A stretch of DNA of 64,000 bases. It comes from Litorimonas haliclonae (lineage in GTDB: Bacteria > Pseudomonadota > Alphaproteobacteria > Caulobacterales > Maricaulaceae). Under the pieces are notes generated by a model. The model did not search any database and was not told the origin of the DNA. It saw only the letters and a list, made by a program, of their open reading frames with translations. Positions within the stretch are counted from its first letter, which is position 1, and every line of letters begins with the position of its first letter. Location: contig NZ_CBCSCO010000004.1 in the NCBI RefSeq assembly GCF_965138505.1, positions 124,001 through 188,000 of the forward strand, written 5' to 3'. Made by a program: the position numbers and the translations under genes. Below are positions 58,806 to 64,000 of this stretch, in pieces.

Positions 58806-59876
58806 TTATCCCACTTGACCGCGATGCCTCAATTTATGATCTGCCAGCACGACAGCCATCATCGCTTCGGCGACGGGTACGCCGCGTATGCCGACACAGG
58901 GGTCGTGGCGGCCTTTGGTCTGGACGTCAATCTCTTCGCCTTTCGAGGTTACGGAGCGCGTTTTTTGCATCATAGAGGAGGTCGGTTTGATGGCGACGCG
59001 GCAGATGATTTCGTCGCCATTGCTAATGCCCCCTAAAATGCCTCCGGACTTATTCGTAAGGAAATCCGGGCCGTTTTCTCCGGCGCGCATTTCGTCGGCA
59101 TTTTCGACGCCGCTCATGCCGGCCGTCGCAAAGCCGGCGCCGATTTCCACGCCTTTGGCCGCGTTAATGCTCATCATCCCCATGGCAAGGTCCGAGTCGA
59201 GCTTGCCATAAATCGGGGCGCCCCAGCCGGCGGGCACGCCGGAGGCGCGGATTTCAAGGAGCGCGCCGACGGAATTGCCGTCTTTGCGGACGCTGTCCAG
59301 ATAACCTTCCCACTCTTTGGCGGCGGCTTCGTCAGGACACCAGAAGGGGTTTTGAGAGGTTTGATCCCAGTCCCAATTGTCTGGATTGATTTTCTTTTCG
59401 CCGATCTGCACGACCGCGCCTCGTATTTGGATGTCGCTGCCTAGAACCTTGCGGGCAATCGCGCCAGCAGCGACGCGATTGGCGGTTTCGCGGGCGGAGC
59501 TACGACCGCCGCCGCGATAGTCCCGAATGCCGTATTTGGCGTCATAGCTCATATCGGCGTGGCCGGGCCGGTAGCGGTCTTTGATCTCTGAGTAATCGCG
59601 GGAGCGCTGATCGGTGTTTTCTATCAACAGCGAAATAGGCGTCCCGGTGGTTTGGCCTTCAAATACACCGGAGAGGATTTTCACGGCGTCAGGCTCGCGG
59701 CGCTGAGTCACGAAACGTGACGTGCCAGGACGGCGTTGATCGAGATAGGATTGAATATCAGATTCGGTTAGGGGAAGGAGAGGGGGGCAGCCGTCTATGA
59801 CGCAGCCAATGGCAGGGCCATGGCTCTCGCCCCAGGTCGTAAATCGAAAAAGATGGCCGAATGTATTATGTGACAT
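58806..59876 (-). CDS. aroC: Chorismate synthase
   Basis: FMN-dependent lyase (356 residues) making chorismate from EPSP, the branch point for tryptophan and other aromatics. Signatures: GHLFRFTTWGESHGPAIGCVIDGCPP (in part, TTWGESHG), RHADMSYDAKYGIRDYRGGGRSSARET (in part, YRGGGRSSARET), GGGISNGDEI-like GGILGGISNGDEI, and the C-terminal GRHDPCVGIRGVPVAEAM. The length is normal. It stands alone on the minus strand, divergent from the OmpA lipoprotein gene. Confidence 0.97.
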   Translation of the reverse strand: MSHNTFGHLFRFTTWGESHGPAIGCVIDGCPPLLPLTESDIQSYLDQRRPGTSRFVTQRREPDAVKILSGVFEGQTTGTPISLLIENTDQRSRDYSEIKDRYRPGHADMSYDAKYGIRDYRGGGRSSARETANRVAAGAIARKVLGSDIQIRGAVVQIGEKKINPDNWDWDQTSQNPFWCPDEAAAKEWEGYLDSVRKDGNSVGALLEIRASGVPAGWGAPIYGKLDSDLAMGMMSINAAKGVEIGAGFATAGMSGVENADEMRAGENGPDFLTNKSGGILGGISNGDEIICRVAIKPTSSMMQKTRSVTSKGEEIDVQTKGRHDPCVGIRGVPVAEAMMAVVLADHKLRHRGQVG

Positions 59877-60019
59877 AGGCGCGTCTTAACGAGGTTTTTA
59901 GAGCCGGGCTAGTCTTAACGAAAGGCGATTTCGGGAACGATATAGCGTTAAATGGGTTTAATCTTCAGTCCATGATGGGCTGAACTGACCTAACCCTGAC
60001 GCAAATAGAGAGAGATTTC

Positions 60020-60457
60020 ATGAAACATATTTTAACCGCAACCGCCGCCCTTTCGCTTGCATTCGGTTTGAGCGCCTGTGCCACAATGAAAGATAAAATG
60101 GGTATGGATGGCACTGAAGCCTGCGCCGCCAAGAGTTATGCCGTGTTCTTTGACACGGGAAGCGCCGATTTTGACGAGTCCGCGTCTGGCGTTCTCGACA
60201 ATATCGCAACGGCTTATCAAGGCTGCGATCTGGCCCAACTTGAAATTCTCGGTTATGCGGATTCTGTTGGGACGAGTGAAGCCAATCTGGAGCTTTCAGA
60301 TAATCGCGCTGAAGCCGTTCTAGCCGCTCTAGAGGAACGAAACGTGCTAGCCAATCGCGTCCGGATCGTCCCAATGGGTGACAGAACCGCGCCTATGGAA
60401 GGCGAACCAAATCCATTCGAGCGCCGCGCTGTCGTGCGTCTAAACTCGGATTTTTAA
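60020..60457 (+). CDS. OmpA-domain lipoprotein
   Basis: A 145-residue lipoprotein precursor with lipobox LSAC (Cys20) and a C-terminal OmpA-type peptidoglycan-binding domain: YAVFFDTGSADFDE, ILGYADSVGTSEANLELSDNRAEAV and ERRAVVRL. It resembles Pal in design, tethering the outer membrane to the cell wall, but it is not beside tol genes, so I do not call it pal. The ATG follows an AGAGAG purine run. A strong terminator ends it. Confidence 0.9.
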   Translation: MKHILTATAALSLAFGLSACATMKDKMGMDGTEACAAKSYAVFFDTGSADFDESASGVLDNIATAYQGCDLAQLEILGYADSVGTSEANLELSDNRAEAVLAALEERNVLANRVRIVPMGDRTAPMEGEPNPFERRAVVRLNSDF

Positions 60458-60471
60458 GAGACTATCGTATT

Positions 60472-60499
60472 AAAAAACGGGCTCAAGGGCCCGTTTTTT
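60472..60499 (+). terminator. Intrinsic terminator after OmpA lipoprotein gene
   Basis: AAAAAACGGGC (60472-60482) and GCCCGTTTTTT (60489-60499) form an 11-bp stem with loop TCAAGG and end in T. It works on both strands and so can also serve the convergent J-domain gene. Confidence 0.92.
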
Positions 60500-60530
60500 A
60501 TTTAATCCCGTTCTCAATTCGGTTGTCTGT

Positions 60531-60746
60531 TTAAAAGGCTCTCGCCCCGGCTCTGACGCGGATTGACTGCGGCGCTGGCGGAATGAGAGTTTCGTAAGCG
60601 GCCTTCGCCTGAAGAAATGCCTGCATATTTGAATAAGGGCTGTCAGGATGGAAAAACTTGGCTTTTTTGCGCCAGGCGGCTCTAATATCGGCTTCGCGGG
60701 CGCCCATCGGAAGTCCTAATGTCATCATAGCTTGCTGGCGGGTCAT
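60531..60746 (-). CDS. Small J-domain protein
   Basis: A 71-residue protein that is little more than a J domain. Helix II is ADIRAAWRKKAKFF, followed by the essential HPD (residues 33-35) and helix III AFLQAKAAYETL. J domains stimulate Hsp70 (DnaK) ATPase; the absence of any other domain suggests a minimal co-chaperone. A GGAGG lies about eight bases before the ATG. It is monocistronic, convergent with the OmpA lipoprotein gene. Confidence 0.85.
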   Translation of the reverse strand: MTRQQAMMTLGLPMGAREADIRAAWRKKAKFFHPDSPYSNMQAFLQAKAAYETLIPPAPQSIRVRAGARAF

Positions 60747-60927
60747 TAACGGAGCCTCCTTTATCTTTTTATTATCCCTAACAGAGAGTTTATATGTGAC
60801 GGGAAGTGGTTAATAACGCCTTATAGAGCATGGTTAATTTTACTCTTCCCGAAGAATAATTTTGATAATTTCCTAACTTTCAGGAATACTGCCTGCACTG
60901 TTGATTTAAGAGGACTGAAAAGCAACC

Positions 60928-61587
60928 ATGGCCCCGTCTGATACTGTCATCCCTGCCACGCCTTCGGATAAGAAATATTCCGAAACGGAGAGCCGCGACC
61001 TGAGTTGGATAGAAGCGGCGGACCCTATTGCACTTTCCAAAACTTGGCTGGCCGAGGCGGCGGAAACCGAGCCGAATGATTCCAATGCCATGTCTCTTTC
61101 AACCGTCGACGAAAATGGTCTGCCGGACGTTCGTATTGTCTTGCTCAAGGGCTTGGATGAACGGGGATTTGTTTTTTATACAAATGGAGAAAGCGCCAAA
61201 GCCGAGCAGCTACGCCGCGGCAAGGCAGCGTTATGCTTACACTGGAAAAGCCAGAAGCGTCAGCTACGGGTGAGGGGCTCCGTCAGTCCCGTTTCAACCG
61301 AAGAGTCCGATGCCTATTTTGCACAACGTGCCAGAGGCTCTCGCGTCGGAGCTTGGGCGTCGGATCAATCCCGCCCGGTTGCGGATCGTCAAACCATGGT
61401 TGAGCGGGTTGAAGAGGTGGAGCAGAGGTTTGGCGGAAGAGATGTGCCGCGTCCGCCGCATTGGTATGGTTGGCGCGTCAGTCCAGACGTGATCGAATTT
61501 TGGCAGGACGGAGCTTTTCGACTACATGACCGTATTGTCTTTACACCCTCCAAAGAGGGTTGGACTAAAACCCGACTCTATCCATAA
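60928..61587 (+). CDS. pdxH: Pyridoxine/pyridoxamine 5'-phosphate oxidase
   Basis: FMN enzyme (219 residues) oxidising PNP or PMP to pyridoxal phosphate, the cofactor of TrpB among others. Markers: NAMSLSTVDENGLPDVRIVLLKGLD (in part, VRIVLLKG), GFVFYTNGESAKAEQL, ALCLHWKSQKRQLRVRGSV (in part), RGSRVGAWAS, and the C-terminal WRVSPDVIEFWQDGAFRLHDR (in part, RLHDR). An AGAGGA lies upstream at a slightly long distance. It begins a plus-strand run with two membrane proteins. Confidence 0.96.
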   Translation: MAPSDTVIPATPSDKKYSETESRDLSWIEAADPIALSKTWLAEAAETEPNDSNAMSLSTVDENGLPDVRIVLLKGLDERGFVFYTNGESAKAEQLRRGKAALCLHWKSQKRQLRVRGSVSPVSTEESDAYFAQRARGSRVGAWASDQSRPVADRQTMVERVEEVEQRFGGRDVPRPPHWYGWRVSPDVIEFWQDGAFRLHDRIVFTPSKEGWTKTRLYP

Positions 61588-61596
61588 GGCGAAGAG

Positions 61597-62061
61597 ATGG
61601 AAGGCTTCTTTGTAATTCTAATTTTTATAATTGCCGCCTTTAGTATTTTGTTTGGCAAGGACGCGGGCGCAAAGTTGTCGGCGGGACGTAAAAGCGAAGC
61701 AGATAACATTCCGGCCTCCCTCCGGGCAAAGTGGGACGCCGAGGACGAGACTACGTCTGGGCAATCGGAACAAGTTACGTCTCATCACGCATTAAACCCT
61801 CAAGCCCGGAGGCCGGGCTTGGAGCGCGATGAACGAGAGCTAAACGAAGAAACTGAGCGACAGACGCGGCGCGACGATCACAGGACGAAAGCCCAGAGAA
61901 AAGCTATGGCGAAGCTTGGGCGGGGCGAACCACGCGATCAAAACCCGAACCGTCGTGATGATTGGGGCCGGCGCGGACATCTGAGCGGCGGTTGGGTAAC
62001 ACCGGCTATTATCAGCCTGCTGAGCGCTGGGGCTGTCGCGGCCTTGTTTGCCAGCAGCTAA
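61597..62061 (+). CDS. Hypothetical protein with N- and C-terminal membrane helices
   Basis: A 154-residue protein: an N-terminal hydrophobic helix (FFVILIFIIAAFSILFG), a long, very charged and Arg/Glu-rich middle (about 30-125, e.g. DERELNEETERQTRRDD) likely disordered or coiled, and a C-terminal helix (TPAIISLLSAGAVAALFA). No family is recognised. It starts ten bases after pdxH with AGAG upstream and is probably co-transcribed with it and with the DUF1499 gene. Confidence 0.65.
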   Translation: MEGFFVILIFIIAAFSILFGKDAGAKLSAGRKSEADNIPASLRAKWDAEDETTSGQSEQVTSHHALNPQARRPGLERDERELNEETERQTRRDDHRTKAQRKAMAKLGRGEPRDQNPNRRDDWGRRGHLSGGWVTPAIISLLSAGAVAALFASS

Positions 62062-62090
62062 AGCCCTACAGAAACTAAAAAGGAGGTCGT

Positions 62091-62993
62091 ATGACCCAAA
62101 ACGATAATTCGGCCCCGGGAGAAAATCAGGCTCCTAAAAGAAAACCCGCGCAGCAGACGTCGATGTCTGTTCCGCCGCCCAAAGAAACCGGACGTAAGCG
62201 CCGTAATATTCGCAGATGGGTTTTGCGTGTGTCACTGGCTCTGACTATTCTCGGGCCGCTGATTTTCATCGTTGCAGCCATTGGCTATAAAATTGGTCTG
62301 TTCAGCCTCGGGTTTAGTCTCGGAACCCTGACGCGCGGTATCGGCCCCAACATCCTAATCGCCGGACTGATTGTATCTGTCTTGGCTCTGATTTTGGCTA
62401 TTGTCGTCAAGCCGAAAAAAGGCATCGCTATCGGCATAATTGGCATTTTGGTGCCGGTCTTGGGGATGGGATACGCCATTCAGGTGAAAAACAAGGCGCA
62501 GCGCTTGCCCTTTATTCATGATATCACAACGGACACGCAAAACGTCCCGCAATTCGGAGCGGAAATTATGGCGGAGCGCGCGGGAACCGAGGGCGTTAAT
62601 ACAACAGATTATGCCGGGAAAATGGCCCGGTCTCAGGACGCGCAGGGAAATCCGACAGAATCTCTTGTCTCCGTGCTGCAAACGCGGGGCTATCCGGATA
62701 TCCGCTCTATTGTCGTAAGTGATGATAAAGAGGCGGCCTTTGCCAAGGCGGAAGCTGTGGCGCGGCAAATGGGTTGGAAAATCAAAGCCACAAATTCCGA
62801 TGCCGGAACGATCGAGGCGACGGACACGACATTCTGGTATGGCTTCAAAGACGATGTCATCATACGCCTGCGCAATTCAGAAGGCGGCGGCACTTTGGTG
62901 GATATTCGGTCAATTTCTCGGGTTGGCGGCTCAGACCTCGGGAAAAATGCCGAGCGAATTCATGACTTCCTCGACAGAATGAAGGACGCTTAG
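62091..62993 (+). CDS. DUF1499 family protein with three membrane helices
   Basis: A 300-residue membrane protein: a polar proline-rich N-terminus, three helices (about 44-66, 86-107, 110-130) and a soluble DUF1499 domain from about 138 (FIHDITTDTQNVPQF, VARQMGWKIKA, IEATDTTFWYGFKDD, VDIRSISRVGGSDLG). The function of DUF1499 is unknown. An AGGAGG sits six bases before the ATG. Its last four bases overlap the stop of the convergent MBL gene. Confidence 0.88.
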   Translation: MTQNDNSAPGENQAPKRKPAQQTSMSVPPPKETGRKRRNIRRWVLRVSLALTILGPLIFIVAAIGYKIGLFSLGFSLGTLTRGIGPNILIAGLIVSVLALILAIVVKPKKGIAIGIIGILVPVLGMGYAIQVKNKAQRLPFIHDITTDTQNVPQFGAEIMAERAGTEGVNTTDYAGKMARSQDAQGNPTESLVSVLQTRGYPDIRSIVVSDDKEAAFAKAEAVARQMGWKIKATNSDAGTIEATDTTFWYGFKDDVIIRLRNSEGGGTLVDIRSISRVGGSDLGKNAERIHDFLDRMKDA

Positions 62994-63886
62994 GCGGGGC
63001 GGTAGCTCTGCTTTAGCCCGTCCGGCCCGTCGGCTTTAACCCGTCCGTCTTGGCGCATGTGAATGAGATGCGACAGGACGCTATGGGCGGCGGCCGGATG
63101 TAAGCGCTTGTCGATATTCGCATAAAGTTTGCCAACAATTTCGAATATGTCTGTTAGACCGCTCTCTACAGCTTCGGCGATTTGCATTTCGCGGGCCATG
63201 CGATGGTCAATATAGGCTTTTACAAAAACATCGACATCCGTAATGGCCGGGCCGTGGGTAGGGCGCAATATATCAAAGTGACGGTCGTAAACGCGGCGAA
63301 GGCTGTTTAAATAATCTCCCATATCCCCGTCGGGCGGACTAACCACACTTGTTGACCAGCCCATGATATGGTCGCCAGAGAAAAGCGTATTTTCTTCTTT
63401 AAGGGCATAGCAAAGATGATTGGAGGTGTGACCGGGCGTATGAATAGCTTCAATCGTCCACCCGTCGCCATTGATGATTTTGCCGTCCCGGATTTCTACG
63501 TCAGGCTTAAAGGAAAGATCATCTCCGGCTTCGAGACGCACCTCGCCGCCTTGGGGTGGCCGGGGCTGAAGGCCGTAGCCATACACCTGACAATCATGCG
63601 CCTCGGCCAGAGGTTTAGCCAAGGGAGAATGGTCAATATGGTGATGCGTCACCAGCACATGGGTAACATTTCGTCCGTCTAAGGCTTTGTCCAGCGCCGC
63701 TTTGTGCGCCGGTGTGTCTGGACCCGGATCGATGACGGCCACATTTTTGTCGCCAATAATGAAGACGCCTGTGCCGGTATAGGTAAAAGGACCAGGGTTA
63801 TCCGCCACAACGCGCTGAACCATTGGGCTGAGTTGATCGCAGCGCCCATAGTCAAAATCATAATTGCGAATAAATGGAATCGACAC
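62990..63886 (-). CDS. MBL-fold metallo-hydrolase (LACTB2-like)
   Basis: A 298-residue metallo-beta-lactamase-fold hydrolase. The zinc motif is HxHxDH in VTHHHIDHSPLAKPL (His81, His83, Asp85, His86), with a further His in IHTPGHTSNHL and Asp in LFSGDHIMGW; RPTHGPAI follows. The C-terminal helical extension (VGKLYANIDKRLHPAAAHSVLSHL, in part) is the winged-helix-like end of the LACTB2 / GloB-related group. A thioesterase or nuclease role is possible; the substrate is unknown. Confidence 0.9.
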   Translation of the reverse strand: MSIPFIRNYDFDYGRCDQLSPMVQRVVADNPGPFTYTGTGVFIIGDKNVAVIDPGPDTPAHKAALDKALDGRNVTHVLVTHHHIDHSPLAKPLAEAHDCQVYGYGLQPRPPQGGEVRLEAGDDLSFKPDVEIRDGKIINGDGWTIEAIHTPGHTSNHLCYALKEENTLFSGDHIMGWSTSVVSPPDGDMGDYLNSLRRVYDRHFDILRPTHGPAITDVDVFVKAYIDHRMAREMQIAEAVESGLTDIFEIVGKLYANIDKRLHPAAAHSVLSHLIHMRQDGRVKADGPDGLKQSYRPA

Positions 63887-64000
63887 CGATTTTCCCCTTT
63901 AATGGGTTTCTAGGTCAGGCGGGTAATGAAAATCAACCGCCTCGCGTAAAGCGAGCCCCAGCATCTGTGTTGACCTTAATTTATCTTTCAATGGCAAAGC

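Noticed and set aside
59880..60000. TTAA-N7-TTTA-like near match to a CtrA site between aroC and the OmpA lipoprotein gene
   Set aside because: Only a partial match in an AT-rich spacer; such near matches also occur near 57.7 and 60.8 kb and are expected by chance.

Overview
The window is a chromosomal segment of an alphaproteobacterium. Gene content and order point to the dimorphic, prosthecate-type lineages (Caulobacterales / Maricaulales / Hyphomonadaceae-like). It carries a DivL-type kinase with tyrosine in place of the phospho-histidine, a ChvI-ChvG pair next to an EIIA-HPr PTS module, an alphaproteobacterial AddB-AddA, and an AccD without its zinc-ribbon cysteines. Base composition looks intermediate (roughly half G+C, by eye). 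No rRNA, tRNA, CRISPR array, prophage or transposase gene was recognised. Taxonomy is an inference from gene content, not a measured placement.

Layout. 0-2.4 kb: 3' part of carB and a small membrane protein. 2.5-9.2 kb (minus): a DUF2383-like protein, then trpF-trpB-[four exported-protein genes]-trpA-orf, preceded by a DUF1328 protein. 9.4-15.8 kb: rpoN, a DUF1295 membrane protein, chvI-chvG, EIIA(Man), HPr and a TonB-like lipoprotein. 15.9-19.8 kb: glmM and divL. 19.8-29.3 kb: a [2Fe-2S] ferredoxin (minus), then the tightly packed series tsaE-amgK-murU-addB-addA-trxA (plus), closed by a strong terminator. 29.4-32.5 kb: two small genes, then folC and accD (minus). 32.5-33.15 kb: 600 bases without a convincing gene but rich in hairpins. 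33.2-36.9 kb: an amidohydrolase-like protein and a cytochrome bd / cyanide-insensitive oxidase operon with a 54-residue third gene. 36.9-44.9 kb: pyrimidine synthesis (pyrC), META, TIGR02301, NUDIX, SRAP, YihY, YaaA, FAD oxidase, TsaC and YceI. 45-53.1 kb: lepB, histidine phosphatase, xseB, [DUF559 gene plus palindromic element], ispA-like, dxs, tlyA and a membrane M28 peptidase. 53.1-56.4 kb: three exported glycine-zipper proteins in tandem. 56.5-64 kb: hydrolase, exported PilZ-like protein, aroC, OmpA lipoprotein, J-domain protein, pdxH, two membrane proteins and an MBL hydrolase.

How the genes fit together. Most of the window is core metabolism and envelope or cell-cycle housekeeping: tryptophan, pyrimidine, chorismate, PLP, isoprenoid and folate synthesis, peptidoglycan recycling (AmgK-MurU feeding UDP-MurNAc, GlmM feeding UDP-GlcNAc), recombination (AddAB), tRNA t6A formation (TsaE, TsaC) and signalling (ChvIG, DivL, PTS).

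The accessory signals stand out against this background. First, a three-gene overlapping operon of exported proteins (pilin-like, single-domain chaperone-like, and Pro/Gln-rich) lies inside the trp cluster. Second, the block usually found as trpFBA-accD-folC is split, with a hairpin-rich non-coding stretch where trpA would be expected. Third, a DUF559 gene with a long palindromic element has entered the xseB-ispA-dxs operon. Fourth, a glycine-zipper surface protein ends in five exact 31-residue cysteine repeats. Fifth, the chvIG-PTS locus has no hprK gene in its usual place.
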